DNA of 64,000 bases from CAWCQC01 sp963819905 (GCA_963819905.1 CAWFXP010000006.1:170491-234490), one strand, 5' to 3'; shown: positions 7,842 through 16,338, counted from the first letter of the stretch. Translations and numbers: made by a program. The notes: a model not told the origin generated them from the sequence alone.

Positions 7842-10301
7842 ATGAGCACCGACGCGCTGCGTCGCGATGTCCGGCTGCTCGGCGCAGTGCTCGGCGAGGT
7901 GCTCGTCGAGCAGGAGGATCAGGAGCTCCTCGGAGCCGTCGAGCGCATCCGGCGGGGAACGCGCGCCGCTCGTGCCGGCGAGAGCCCGCGGCTCTGGGCG
8001 ACGCTCGAAGCCGAGATCGCGGGCCTTCCGCTCGACCGCCAGGCAGCCGTCCTGCGCGCCTTCGCCGTGTACTTCCAGCTCGCGAACCTGGCCGAGCAGC
8101 ACCACCGGACGCGGCGCCGGCGGAGCTACGGCCGGGAAGGGAAGCTCCCGCGCGAGTCGCTCGCTGCTGCGTTCGAGCGGCTCGACGACGCCGGCGTGTC
8201 CGCCGCCGAGCTGGCGCCCGCGGCCGCGCACGTTTCGCTCGAGCTCGTCCTCACGGCCCATCCGACCGAGGCGACACGGCGCGGCGTCCTGACCTCCCAC
8301 GTCAGGCTGAGCGGCCTGCTCGAGCGGCACGATGCCGGCGAGGACGTCCGGGCGGAGCTCGCGGGCGAGATCACGCTCCTCTGGCAGTCCGACGAGATCC
8401 GCCCCGCACGGCCCCGGGTCAGCGACGAGATCCGCCAGGGCCTCTGGTTCTTCGAGCGCAGCCTGCTCGACAGCGCCGAGCACGTGCTCGCAGAGTACCG
8501 CCGCCGCCTGCCCGCGAGCCCGACCCCTCTCTCGTTCGGGAGCTGGATCGGCGGGGACGCAGACGGGAACCCCGGAGCCGGAGCGGACACCGCCGAGGAG
8601 GCCCTGGAGCGGGCGCGTGTGCTCGTCCTCGCCCGCTACCAGGAGGAGGTACGGGAGCTGGCGAGAACGCTCGCGGTCTCGACGCGCCTCGTCGGGGTCT
8701 CGGCGGAGCTCACCGACTCGCTCGCGCGCGACGAGGCAGAGTTGCCCGGCTATCTCGCCGAGATCGGCCGGCGCAATGCAGAGGAGCCGTATCGCCGCAA
8801 GCTGTCGTTCGTGTGGCGCCGGCTCGGGAACATGCTCGACGGCGGCGAGGAGCCGGGCTACGGATCGGCGGCCGAGCTGGCGGCCGACCTCGAGGTGCTC
8901 GACCGCAGCCTTCGCGCCAACCGGGGAGCGCGGATCGCGGACGGCGCGCTGGCGGCGCTTCGCCGTCGCGTCGAGCTCTTCGGCTTCCACGTGGCCGCCC
9001 TCGACGTGCGCGTCCACGCCCGTGACGTGCGTGCGGGCGATGGGCGGGCGCGGGCGTTGCTCGAGCGGGTCGGTCGCCTGCGGAGTCGTTTCGGAGCCGA
9101 GGCGGCGGGCGCGGCCATCGTCTCCGGTGTCAGCTCCGCCGGCGACATGCTCGCCGTGTTCGAGCTCGCCCGTGACGACGGACTGCGCCCGGTGCCGTTG
9201 TTCGAGACCATCGATGACCTACGAGCGGCGCCGGCGATCGTCGAGGAGCTGCTCGAAGACGGGCGGGCTGCGCCGAAGGGACGTCTCGAGGTCATGGTCG
9301 GCTACTCCGACTCGGGCAAGGACGGCGGCTACCTGACCGCGCAGTGGGAGATCTTCAAGGCCCAGGAGGCGGTCGCCGGCGTCGCTCGCCGGCGCGGGGC
9401 CGAGCTGACGATCTTCCACGGCCGCGGCGGCAGCACCGGCCGGGGAGGCGGGCCGACCCACGCGGCGATCCTCGCGCAGCCGCCGGGACAGCCGCCGGGC
9501 CGGTTGAAGCTGACGGAGCAGGGCGAGACGATCTCGTTCAAGTACGGCCTGCCGGGGCTCGCCGAGCGGAACCTCGAGGCGGCCCTCGCGGCAACGCTCC
9601 TGTCGGCGTTCCCCCGGGTCGTGAGCGCTCCTCTTCCGGCCGGTTCGCGCGACACGCTCGATCGCCTCTCGAAGGTCGCGCACCGCGTGTACCGAGCCCT
9701 CGTCGACGCCCCGTCGTTCGTCGCCTTCTTCCGCGAGTTCACGCCGATCGACGAGCTCTCGCTGCTCGAGATCGGCTCCCGGCCGGCCCGTCGCCCCGAC
9801 GACGCGGACTTCCTGCGCTCGCTTCGTGCGATTCCCTGGGTGTTCGCATGGACGCAGAACCGTTGTCTCGTTCCCGCCTGGTACGGCTGCGGCTCCGCCT
9901 TCGCCGCAGCCGACCGAAGCGAGCTGCGCGAGCTCTACCGGATGTCCCCCTTCTTTCGCGCCCTGGTCGAGAACCTCGAGATGACCCTTGCGAAGTCGAG
10001 CCTCGCGATCTCGCACGGCTATCTCGAGCTCGTGTCCGACACTCGCCTGTTCGGGCCGATCTCCGAGGAGCACGAGCGCACGGTCGAGGCCGTGCTCGAC
10101 ATCGTCGAGGCGGGTGAGCTCCTCGACCGCCACCCGATCGTCCAGCGCTCGATCCGGCTGCGAAACCCGTACGTCGACCCGATGAACGCGATCCAGGTGG
10201 CCCTTCTCCGCGGCTGGCGCGAGAGCGGCGCGGAGGAGTACCGGCTCCCGCTCCTTCGCTCGATCACGGGCATCGCCGCGGCGCTCCGCAACACGGGTTG
10301 A
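7842..10301 (+). CDS. ppc: phosphoenolpyruvate carboxylase
   Basis: 819 residues catalysing PEP + bicarbonate to oxaloacetate, the anaplerotic entry to the TCA cycle. Diagnostic motifs: LTAHPTEATRR (catalytic His), SWIGGDADGNP, GYSDSGKDGGYLTAQWEIF, FHGRGGSTGRGGGP (mobile Gly-rich loop) and the C-terminal NPYVDPMNAIQVALL. It is slightly shorter than enterobacterial enzymes, as is common in actinobacteria. The ATG at 7842 was chosen over longer in-frame options because the upstream part is the cupin gene in another frame. It lies 11 nt after the cupin gene. Confidence 0.96.
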   Translation: MSTDALRRDVRLLGAVLGEVLVEQEDQELLGAVERIRRGTRAARAGESPRLWATLEAEIAGLPLDRQAAVLRAFAVYFQLANLAEQHHRTRRRRSYGREGKLPRESLAAAFERLDDAGVSAAELAPAAAHVSLELVLTAHPTEATRRGVLTSHVRLSGLLERHDAGEDVRAELAGEITLLWQSDEIRPARPRVSDEIRQGLWFFERSLLDSAEHVLAEYRRRLPASPTPLSFGSWIGGDADGNPGAGADTAEEALERARVLVLARYQEEVRELARTLAVSTRLVGVSAELTDSLARDEAELPGYLAEIGRRNAEEPYRRKLSFVWRRLGNMLDGGEEPGYGSAAELAADLEVLDRSLRANRGARIADGALAALRRRVELFGFHVAALDVRVHARDVRAGDGRARALLERVGRLRSRFGAEAAGAAIVSGVSSAGDMLAVFELARDDGLRPVPLFETIDDLRAAPAIVEELLEDGRAAPKGRLEVMVGYSDSGKDGGYLTAQWEIFKAQEAVAGVARRRGAELTIFHGRGGSTGRGGGPTHAAILAQPPGQPPGRLKLTEQGETISFKYGLPGLAERNLEAALAATLLSAFPRVVSAPLPAGSRDTLDRLSKVAHRVYRALVDAPSFVAFFREFTPIDELSLLEIGSRPARRPDDADFLRSLRAIPWVFAWTQNRCLVPAWYGCGSAFAAADRSELRELYRMSPFFRALVENLEMTLAKSSLAISHGYLELVSDTRLFGPISEEHERTVEAVLDIVEAGELLDRHPIVQRSIRLRNPYVDPMNAIQVALLRGWRESGAEEYRLPLLRSITGIAAALRNTG

Positions 10302-10487
10302 GCGGACGGCCTTGCCAGGCGGCAGCGGTGCGACCACGATACGTGGTAGCCCTCCCGAGGAACGACGCCATCGACAGGTCAACGGAGCTCCGCGAGACAC
10401 GCGCTGCGCAGTCCGGGACGATCCCGGCGCTCCTCGCCGCCGCGGCAGAGCGTTCGGCGTCGGCGCCGGCCCTCTGCGCGCAGGACG

Positions 10488-10700
10488 GCCGATCGAGGAG
10501 GTGTTCGATTTCGTGGCCGATGAGCGGAAACGAGCCGCGATACAACCCGCGCATGCTCCGTGCTCAGAAGATCTCGCCGGGACCGATCGGTCCCGGAGCT
10601 CGATTCCGCTAAGTTTGCCTCAGTGGGGCGACCGGTGGCGACGAGCGAGATCACGGGCTCCGAGACCTGGAAGCTCGAGAGCCGTCCGTCTCGGTGACCG
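10488..10700 (+). pseudogene. degraded SRPBCC/polyketide-cyclase-like fragment
   Basis: Three frames read in turn give a recognisable SRPBCC-family sequence: RPIEEVFDFVADE in frame 1, then NEPRYNPRMLRAQKISPGP...GARFR in frame 2 ending at a stop (10610), then KFASVGRPVATSEITG in frame 3. That is the order and spacing of the N-terminal half of this family, but at least two frameshifts and an in-frame stop break it, and no C-terminal half is seen. I judge it a true gene remnant. The stretch 10302-10487 upstream holds no convincing gene. Confidence 0.55.
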
Positions 10701-10719
10701 CAACCGACGAGCCGCCCAC

Positions 10720-10929
10720 GTGAGGAAGGACGTTCGCGAGTTCATCCGCCGGCTCGAAGCCGCCGGGCTCAGCGTCGAGGCGACGCCGGGCCACTACCGC
10801 GTCCTGCGTGACGGCAAGCCGCTCCGCAAGGCGAATGGAATGCCGTTCATGCTGCCGTTCTCCCCTGACACGACTCGGTGGCGCCGAGCGGCGACCGTCG
10901 AGCTTCGCAAGCTCGGAGTCGACCTCTAG
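10720..10929 (+). CDS. HicA/YcfA-like small protein
   Basis: 69 residues starting at GTG 10720. It begins VRKDVREFIRRLEAAGLSVE and continues with TPGHYRVLRDGKPL, then a C-terminal helix (TRWRRAATVELRKLGV). This fits the double-stranded-RNA-binding-like HicA fold, whose active His lies in a G-x-H-x-x motif (here GHYRV). No HicB-type antitoxin is beside it, so it could be an orphan toxin relative, a phage-derived protein, or something else. It follows a gene remnant, consistent with a scar region. Confidence 0.5.
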   Translation: MRKDVREFIRRLEAAGLSVEATPGHYRVLRDGKPLRKANGMPFMLPFSPDTTRWRRAATVELRKLGVDL

Positions 10930-10983
10930 AAGGCTGAGACGCAGGCGGCGTCTGCCCTCACCGGGCTTGGGCGATCCTCGTTC

Positions 10984-11775
10984 TCAGGGCTGGTCGCGAA
11001 GCAGCGGCCAGGCGGCCTCGGCGAGGGCTTCCGGTCTCTCCCAGGTGAGGATGTGCCCGCAGTCCTCCAGGATCGTCGCACGTCCATCCTGGACGCGGCC
11101 GGCGTTCGTCTCGGTGACCTGGGGTGGGGAGACTGCGTCCCGATCGCCCGAGACGAGCGCGACGGGAGCCGAGATCGCCGTCAGGCCGGCCGTGATGTCC
11201 AGGCCTACGAGCGCGCGACACTGCGCGGCGTAGCCCTCGGGATCGTTGCCCGCGAGCATCGAGATCAGCTCCTGGAACTCCTCCGGGTTCTGCTCGCGGA
11301 AGGTGGGGGAGACGCCGTTCGTGGCAACCGTCTCGGCCACCGCTCCCATGCCCTCCGCCTCGACCGTCGCCGCCCGGTCGGCCATGCCCTGGCGCGCAGC
11401 ATCGGGGAGCTCGGCCGGGGCGCCGACGCCCACGACCGCGCGCACCCCGTCCGGGTACCGCGAGGCGTAGGCGAGGACGATCGAGCCGCCCATCGAGTGG
11501 CCGACGAGCGCCACGCCGTCGAGAGCGAGCTTCTCGACGAGCGCGCGCAGGTCGTCGACGAGCAGGTCGATGGTGTACGGGCCCGGCGTGGTTTCGCTCT
11601 GGCCGGAGCCGCGGAGGTCATACGCGACGACGGTGAACTCGCGGGCGAGATCGGCGATCTGATGCTTCCAGATATCGGTACCCGTCCCGCCGAGACCGTG
11701 CACGAGCACGACCGGCGCCCCGTCGCCGAACTCCTCGACGTAGGCGCGGTAGCCGTTCAGGGCGATCTCGGTCAC
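10984..11775 (-). CDS. alpha/beta hydrolase
   Basis: A 263-residue alpha/beta-fold hydrolase. Oxyanion segment VLVHGLGGTG near residue 25, nucleophile elbow VGHSMGGS near 93, acid in LVSGDRDAVSPP and the final His in EDCGHILTWERPE complete the catalytic triad. Closest in style to 3-oxoadipate enol-lactonases and haloperoxidase-like esterases, but the substrate is not decided by sequence. Transcribed alone; the region upstream (11776-11923) is filled by hairpins. Confidence 0.82.
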   Translation of the reverse strand: MTEIALNGYRAYVEEFGDGAPVVLVHGLGGTGTDIWKHQIADLAREFTVVAYDLRGSGQSETTPGPYTIDLLVDDLRALVEKLALDGVALVGHSMGGSIVLAYASRYPDGVRAVVGVGAPAELPDAARQGMADRAATVEAEGMGAVAETVATNGVSPTFREQNPEEFQELISMLAGNDPEGYAAQCRALVGLDITAGLTAISAPVALVSGDRDAVSPPQVTETNAGRVQDGRATILEDCGHILTWERPEALAEAAWPLLRDQP

Positions 11776-11796
11776 GCCTTCAACGCCGATCGAGTA

Positions 11797-11932
11797 GGGG
11801 CCGGACAGGTCCGGCCCCGGGTGCGGCAGGGCCGGACAGGTCCGGCCCCTTCAGATTCGGTTCGCGGGACCGGCGATGCCGGTCCCGCGAACCGTGGCAG
11901 CATTGATCGGCGCAGGCCGCCGATCAATGCTG
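11797..11932. repeat. array of four consecutive perfect hairpins
   Basis: Four inverted repeats follow each other: GGGGCCGGAC-AG-GTCCGGCCCC (11797-11818); the same core with 9-bp arms (11829-11848); a 17-bp perfect stem with a 3-nt loop (arms 11858-11874 and 11878-11894); and a 15-bp perfect stem (arms 11898-11912 and 11918-11932) whose right arm covers the stop of the amidohydrolase gene. No U-tract follows on either strand. They may end or protect the minus-strand transcript. The first two belong to the palindrome family also found at 34,0xx, 39,1xx and 59,3xx. Confidence 0.8.
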
Positions 11933-13315
11933 CACCTCGGCGGCCGTCGGCATGGTCGGCACCGCGGCCTTCGCGTTCTGGATGTGCTCGATGTCCATCA
12001 GGTAGTCGGGGATCGCGGTGAGCTCCTGGGCGAGCCCGAGCGTGTTCACCATCACCTTCCCGTTGGCCATGACGAGCGCGAGCTTCGAGCGATCCTGGAG
12101 GATGGCGATGTCCTCGAGCGGGTCGCCGTCGACGACGAGGATGTCGGCGCACTTGCCCTCCTCGATCGTGCCGCACTCGTGCTCGAGGCGGAGCAGCTCG
12201 GACCCGTGCTTCGTCGAGGCGACGATCGCCTCCATCGGCGAGAAGCCCATGTCGGTGACGAACAGCTCGATGTCCTTTGCGTACTGGCCGTGGGGGCACC
12301 AGACGAAGCCGTAGTCGCCGCCGGGGATGACGCGGACGCCCGCCCGGCGCAGCTTGTCCATCGCCTGGCAGCCGAGCTCCCACTCCTCCTGGTACTCGGT
12401 CGCGGCGAGCACGTCGGACGGAATGCCGCACGCCTCGCCGTTCTCGAGGATGCCCCAGTGGTAGCCGAGGCCGGGGACGACGAAGACGTCGTCCTTCCGC
12501 TCGGCGATCATCGCCACGGCCTCGTCGTCCGCATAGGTCGCGTGCTCGAGGACGTCGACGCCGGCCGACACGCAGAGCTTCACGCCGTCGTTCCCGCGGA
12601 CGTGCGCGGCAATCTGGCGGTTGCGCTTGTGTGCCTCGTCGACGGCGACGGCGATCTCCTCGAAGGAGTACATCGTCTCCTCGGGCGGAACGCCCGGGCG
12701 GAGCAGCCCCTCGCCCGTCACGTAGAGCTTGATGACGTCGCAGCCCTCGTGGATGTTCACGCGGACTGCCTTGCGAACTTCCTCGACGCCGTCGGCGAAG
12801 ATCGCGAGGCCGTCCATGCCGAGCTTCCAGAAGGCGGGGTTCCAGTCGAGCATGCCCGAGGTCGCGCAGATGTCACGACCCGACGCCGCCATGCGCGGGC
12901 CGGGGATGACGCCTTCCTTGACCATGTCGCGGATCGTCACGTCGATCCGGTGCAGGGCGCCCGCGCTGGCCACGCCCGTGTACCCGCAGCGCAGGGCGAG
13001 CTCTGCGTTTCGCACCGCATAGACCGTCGTCCGCTCGGCCGGAAGCTTCAGGTCGAGATCGGGCAGCTCGCGCACGCCCCAGAACGAGATGTGGAAGTGA
13101 CCTTCGATCAGCCCCGGCATCAGGGTCTTCCCCTCGAGGTCGACGACGCGCATGTTGCCGTTGGGGCTCTCGCCGAAGTCCTGCGTCTGGCCGACCGCGG
13201 TGATCAGGTTGCCCTCGATCTTGACGGCCGCGTCCTCGATCGGCTCGCCGCCGTGGCCGTCGATCAGGCGACAGCCTGTGAGCAGGGTCGGCGCGTCCGG
13301 GATGAGCAGACTCAT
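11924..13315 (-). CDS. amidohydrolase family protein (imidazolonepropionase/prolidase-like)
   Basis: 463-residue metal-dependent hydrolase. The order of ligands is typical: HxH in MPGLIEGHFHISFWG near residue 67, the Lys in CDVIKLYVTGEG, His in AAHVRGNDG, His in VLEHATYADDE, and Asp in IPGGDYGFVWCPHG. The C-terminal beta-sandwich resumes with ADILVVDGDPLED. It would cleave a cyclic or peptide-like amide, or a lactone. It is last in a three-gene operon (DHDPS-like, FAH-like, amidohydrolase) coupled by GTGA and ATGA overlaps, suggesting stepwise breakdown of one compound. Confidence 0.88.
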   Translation of the reverse strand: MSLLIPDAPTLLTGCRLIDGHGGEPIEDAAVKIEGNLITAVGQTQDFGESPNGNMRVVDLEGKTLMPGLIEGHFHISFWGVRELPDLDLKLPAERTTVYAVRNAELALRCGYTGVASAGALHRIDVTIRDMVKEGVIPGPRMAASGRDICATSGMLDWNPAFWKLGMDGLAIFADGVEEVRKAVRVNIHEGCDVIKLYVTGEGLLRPGVPPEETMYSFEEIAVAVDEAHKRNRQIAAHVRGNDGVKLCVSAGVDVLEHATYADDEAVAMIAERKDDVFVVPGLGYHWGILENGEACGIPSDVLAATEYQEEWELGCQAMDKLRRAGVRVIPGGDYGFVWCPHGQYAKDIELFVTDMGFSPMEAIVASTKHGSELLRLEHECGTIEEGKCADILVVDGDPLEDIAILQDRSKLALVMANGKVMVNTLGLAQELTAIPDYLMDIEHIQNAKAAVPTMPTAAEVQH

Positions 13316-14247
13316 TGCACTCCTCCTTGTGCGCGCGGCTGCGGTGCCGCGACGATCGGGTTCGAGAGGGATCCGATGCCCTCGATTTCCACGCTGACCA
13401 CGTCGCCGACCTCGAGATAGCCCTTCCGGACGACGTCGTCCCGCTCGAAGGGCTTGCCTCCGATCTCCGGGTCGGTCGCCCAGGCGGTCCCTCCTGGGGT
13501 TCCGGTCTCGATGACGAAGCCGGGCTGGAGCGTGTAGAAGTGAGAGAAGAAGGCGACGATCTCGGCGACGCTCCAGATCATCTTCGCGGTCGAGTTCGAC
13601 TGGCGTACCTCGCCGTTGACCAGGGTGCGAAGCTGGAGGTTCTGCGGGTCGGGGATCTCGTCGCGCGTGACGATCCAGGGGCCGAGCGGGGCGGACGTGT
13701 CGAAGTTCTTCCCCGGACCGAGCGCGTACTCCCAGCCGCCCTGGGGATGAGGAACCGCTTGGCGGTCGCGCGCGGTCACGTCGTTCGCGATCGTGTAGCC
13801 AAAGACGTGGTCGAGTGCCTTCTCGACCGGGATGTGGCGCCCCGACTTGCCGATGACGACGGCCAGCTCGACCTCGTAGTCGAGCTTCTTCGTCACGATC
13901 GTGTCGTACAGAACCGGCTCGTCCGGCCCGATCACCGCGAACGGCGTCTTCAGGAAGAACTCGGGCTCCTTCTGGTCGACCTCCGGCTTCTCGTCGCGGT
14001 GATCCCAGTAGTTCTGGCCCGAGTTGAGGATCACCGGGGGAACGAGCGGCGCCAGCAAGCGGACGGAGCCGAGCGGTCTCCCGTTTCCGTCGGGGCTGTC
14101 GAGCACGGCGCCGGCCCAGGCGAGGGCCGCCTCGCCGCCCGAGATGAACGCGCACATGTCCCCGGGGAACCGCAGGTCGACGACCGAGTCCCCGTGCACG
14201 GCGCCGACGGCGCGGCGGCCGTCGACCTCGATGGTCGCGAGCCTCAC
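13312..14247 (-). CDS. fumarylacetoacetate hydrolase (FAH) family protein
   Basis: 311 residues, GTG start overlapping the stop of the DHDPS-like gene (GTGA). Core FAH features: ILNSGQNYWDH, KLDYEVELAVVIGKSG with acidic Mg2+ ligands, FGYTIANDVTARD, PGKNFDTSAPLGPWIVT and TGTPGGTAWA. Members hydrolyse or isomerise 2-keto or acylpyruvate compounds, or dehydrate keto-sugar acids. With the aldolase-like and amidohydrolase neighbours it fits a sugar-acid or aromatic-acid route; the substrate is inferred only. Confidence 0.9.
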   Translation of the reverse strand: MRLATIEVDGRRAVGAVHGDSVVDLRFPGDMCAFISGGEAALAWAGAVLDSPDGNGRPLGSVRLLAPLVPPVILNSGQNYWDHRDEKPEVDQKEPEFFLKTPFAVIGPDEPVLYDTIVTKKLDYEVELAVVIGKSGRHIPVEKALDHVFGYTIANDVTARDRQAVPHPQGGWEYALGPGKNFDTSAPLGPWIVTRDEIPDPQNLQLRTLVNGEVRQSNSTAKMIWSVAEIVAFFSHFYTLQPGFVIETGTPGGTAWATDPEIGGKPFERDDVVRKGYLEVGDVVSVEIEGIGSLSNPIVAAPQPRAQGGVQ

Positions 14248-15155
14248 GCAGGCACCGCCTCGAGGGCTCCGAGAGCGGTGAGCGCGTCGCGAAGCGCGGG
14301 ACGCTCGCTCTCCGGAAAGTCGGGGAGCGGGCGCCGCACGGGGCCGCACGAGATGCCCATCATCTCGAGCGCCTCCTTGGTCGGCGACACGTAGCCAGGG
14401 TCGTACTCGAGGAACCGGTTGAGCGGCTGCAGCATCCGGTGCTGGGCGAGCGCGCCCTCGTGATCGCCGGCCTGGAAGCGATTCCAGAGCGCGACGATCT
14501 GCGCGGGCACGATCGCCGCGGCGGTCGAGAAGATGCCCTGAGCCCCGACCGAGAGGGCGGCGTAGAACTGGCTGTCTATCCCGGTGCAGAGCGAGCGGCC
14601 CGATCCCTCCGCGAGTCGAAGCGCCTCGACGAGCTGTCCGAGATCGTCGGCCGACTGCTTGAGGCCTGTGACGCCCTCCACCTCCATCAGCGACGCGATC
14701 AGGCCCGGTCCCATCGGGTTTCCCGTGTAGAGCGGGTTGTTGTAGACGACCACGGGCAGGACGCCCGCCTGCGCCACGTCCTCGAAGAAGCGACGGAGCA
14801 TCTCGTCCGGCAACGGGAAGTAGAAGGGGGGGACGAGGATCGCCGCGTCCGCGCCCGCCGCGGCCGCGTCCTCCATGAGCGCGACGGCTTCGATCGTCGA
14901 GCACGCCGCGGTCCCGGCGAAGATCGGCACGGCGCCCGCCGTCTCCTCGGCGACGATCTCGGCGACGCGTCGACGCTCGTCGCGCGACAGGTGCGGGAAC
15001 TCACCCGTTCCGCCGGTCGTCATGATTCCGTGCACGCCGCCGTCGACGACATGGCGGATGACCCGGCGCAGCGCGTCCTCGTCCACCTGTCGCCCGTCGG
15101 CCGTGAACGGAGTCGGGATCGCGGGGATCACGCCCCGCGGCTCGGTCCGGCCCAA
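14244..15155 (-). CDS. DapA-family (DHDPS/NAL-like) aldolase or dehydratase
   Basis: A 303-residue class I aldolase. The Schiff-base lysine is in VTGLKQSADD, the proton-relay Tyr in VVVYNNPLYTGNP, and the front motif is TTGGTGEFPHLSRDER. I place the start at TTG 15155 (LGRTEPRGVIPAIPTPF) because GGAAGGGAG lies just upstream; further in-frame sequence is Arg-rich and unlike the family. Given its FAH neighbour it may be a keto-deoxy sugar acid dehydratase or aldolase rather than the lysine-pathway enzyme. Confidence 0.87.
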   Translation of the reverse strand: MGRTEPRGVIPAIPTPFTADGRQVDEDALRRVIRHVVDGGVHGIMTTGGTGEFPHLSRDERRRVAEIVAEETAGAVPIFAGTAACSTIEAVALMEDAAAAGADAAILVPPFYFPLPDEMLRRFFEDVAQAGVLPVVVYNNPLYTGNPMGPGLIASLMEVEGVTGLKQSADDLGQLVEALRLAEGSGRSLCTGIDSQFYAALSVGAQGIFSTAAAIVPAQIVALWNRFQAGDHEGALAQHRMLQPLNRFLEYDPGYVSPTKEALEMMGISCGPVRRPLPDFPESERPALRDALTALGALEAVPA

Positions 15156-15323
15156 TGCAGCTCCCTTCCTCGTGGCGGGTAATCGTAGCCGGTTCGTCCC
15201 GCGCGCTTCGTCGCGCCGACCCGGCAATCCGAGTCTAATGAACCCGCGCGAGTAGCTCTCTGACCGGCCGGGCGCCCGTTCTCGCGCGCGTACCATAGGA
15301 GACCGGCGACGGAAGGAGACGGC

Positions 15324-15971
15324 ATGGCGGTCGGTCAAGCGAGCTCGGTCGAACGGTTGCGCACGGGCGAGGTAGCGGAGGCGCTTCGCCGTGATCGCCT
15401 GGTCGCGATCCTGCGCCGGCTCGACCCGACGGTGGTCGGGCCGACCGTCGAAGCGCTGCTGCGCGGCGGCTTCACTGCCGTCGAGTTCACGGTCGACAGC
15501 GACGGCGCGCTCGAGTCGATCGCCGACTGGCGTACGGCCGGCCGGGCGTTGGTCGGCGCGGGAACCGTGCGACGGGTCGAGGATGCCGAAGCCGCGGTCG
15601 AGGCCGGGGCGCAGTTCCTCGTCAGCCCGAGCTACAGCGAGGCCGTCGTCGAGCGGGCGCTCGAGCTCGGCACCCCGGTCGTCCCAGGCTGCTTCAGCCC
15701 GACCGAGATCGACGCCGCCTGGCAGCAGGGAGCGACGTTCGTCAAGCTGTTTCCCGGCGCAGTCGTCGGCGTCGACTACCTGCGGGCAGTCCTCAATCCG
15801 CTGAACGACGTCGAGATCGTCGTCACGGGCGGAGTCGACGAGCGGTCAGCGCGCTCGTTCCTCAAGGCGGGGGCCGTGGGCGTAGGGGTGTCGACGACGC
15901 AGCTCGGCCAGGCGGAGGGGCCCGAGGCGATCGAGGCCGCGACGCGCCGCCTACTCGCTGCGATCGCCTGA
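15324..15971 (+). CDS. KHG/KDPG-type aldolase
   Basis: 215 residues with the class I TIM-barrel pattern: VAILRRLDP near residue 30, FTAVEFTVDSDGAL, VGAGTVRRVEDAEAAVEAGAQFLVSPSYS, GCFSPTEIDAAWQQGATFVKLFPG (Schiff-base Lys) and GGVDERSARSFLKAGAVGVGV. Likely cleaves 2-keto-3-deoxy-6-phosphogluconate or a relative to pyruvate and an aldehyde. Divergent from the DHDPS-like operon; a good Shine-Dalgarno (GGAAGGAG) precedes the ATG. Confidence 0.9.
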   Translation: MAVGQASSVERLRTGEVAEALRRDRLVAILRRLDPTVVGPTVEALLRGGFTAVEFTVDSDGALESIADWRTAGRALVGAGTVRRVEDAEAAVEAGAQFLVSPSYSEAVVERALELGTPVVPGCFSPTEIDAAWQQGATFVKLFPGAVVGVDYLRAVLNPLNDVEIVVTGGVDERSARSFLKAGAVGVGVSTTQLGQAEGPEAIEAATRRLLAAIA

Positions 15972-16115
15972 GCCGGTTCCCCGCTCGCGGCGCTCGCGCT
16001 CTGCCGCTCTCGCTCGACCCTCGTCGATTCGCTTGCGCAAGCGGCGCATCGTCGGGTCGGTCTCGAGCCAGCGTGCCATCTTCTCGTCAACCCTCTTCTT
16101 CTTCCGCGGATCCAT
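15951..16115 (-). CDS. small basic protein of unknown function
   Basis: 54 residues starting MDPRKKKRVDEKMARW and continuing LETDPTMRRLRKRIDEG, then an Arg/Glu-rich helix. A good ribosome site (GAGGAGGG) sits 5-6 nt before the ATG. It overlaps the upstream small gene by 29 nt in another frame and its 3' end overlaps the aldolase gene by 21 bp. Strongly helical and charged. I do not recognise a family; the coupling with the acidic partner argues that it is real. Confidence 0.45.
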   Translation of the reverse strand: MDPRKKKRVDEKMARWLETDPTMRRLRKRIDEGRARAAERERRERGTGSGDRSE

Positions 16116-16209
16116 CGTCGCCCTCCTCGAGCATTCCGACGGCCTTCCTGACGTCGGTCCGGATATCGAACAGAACCTGGAACATCAGATCGACGTCGTC
16201 GGGTTCCAC
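16087..16209 (-). CDS. small acidic helical protein of unknown function
   Basis: 40 residues from GTG 16209: VEPDDVDLMFQVLFDIRTD, then VRKAVGMLEEGDDGS and a Glu-rich tail. Hydrophobic heptad-like spacing (LMFQVLFDI..V..AVGML) suggests a coiled-coil helix. It overlaps the basic small protein downstream by 29 nt, a layout shared by partner proteins. No good ribosome site is seen. Function unknown. Confidence 0.4.
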   Translation of the reverse strand: MEPDDVDLMFQVLFDIRTDVRKAVGMLEEGDDGSAEEEEG

Positions 16210-16326
16210 CAACCCAGGGTTGCACGAGCCCGTTGAGGACGCAAGATGGCCCCTTCGGCCGGGAGCCGTGCATCCGCGCCGGCTGAGAGCCTGCAGACGA
16301 TCCTTGTCTCGACCGCTCGCCTATGG

Positions 16327-16338
16327 GAACATATGTTC
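16327..16338 (+). promoter_or_regulatory. LexA (SOS) box
   Basis: GAAC-ATAT-GTTC is a perfect 12-bp match to the Gram-positive/actinobacterial LexA operator core (GAAC-N4-GTTC). It covers the ATG of the dinB gene at 16333 and follows TATGGG (16322-16327), a possible -10, so the transcript could be leaderless and LexA would sit on the start point. Confidence 0.8.

Noticed and set aside
10302..10487. Coding potential just downstream of ppc
   Set aside because: Open frames exist but none has family similarity or a credible start; any protein here would only be a longer, unlike leader of the SRPBCC remnant.
11797..11932. Possible CRISPR array from the repeated GGCCGGACAGGTCCGGCC units
   Set aside because: Only two short palindromic copies with no regular spacers and no cas genes; they are intergenic hairpins.
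13316..14155. Extension of the amidohydrolase frame upstream over the FAH gene
   Set aside because: It is the FAH gene read out of frame; the amidohydrolase starts at ATG 13315 with a ribosome site and ATGA coupling.
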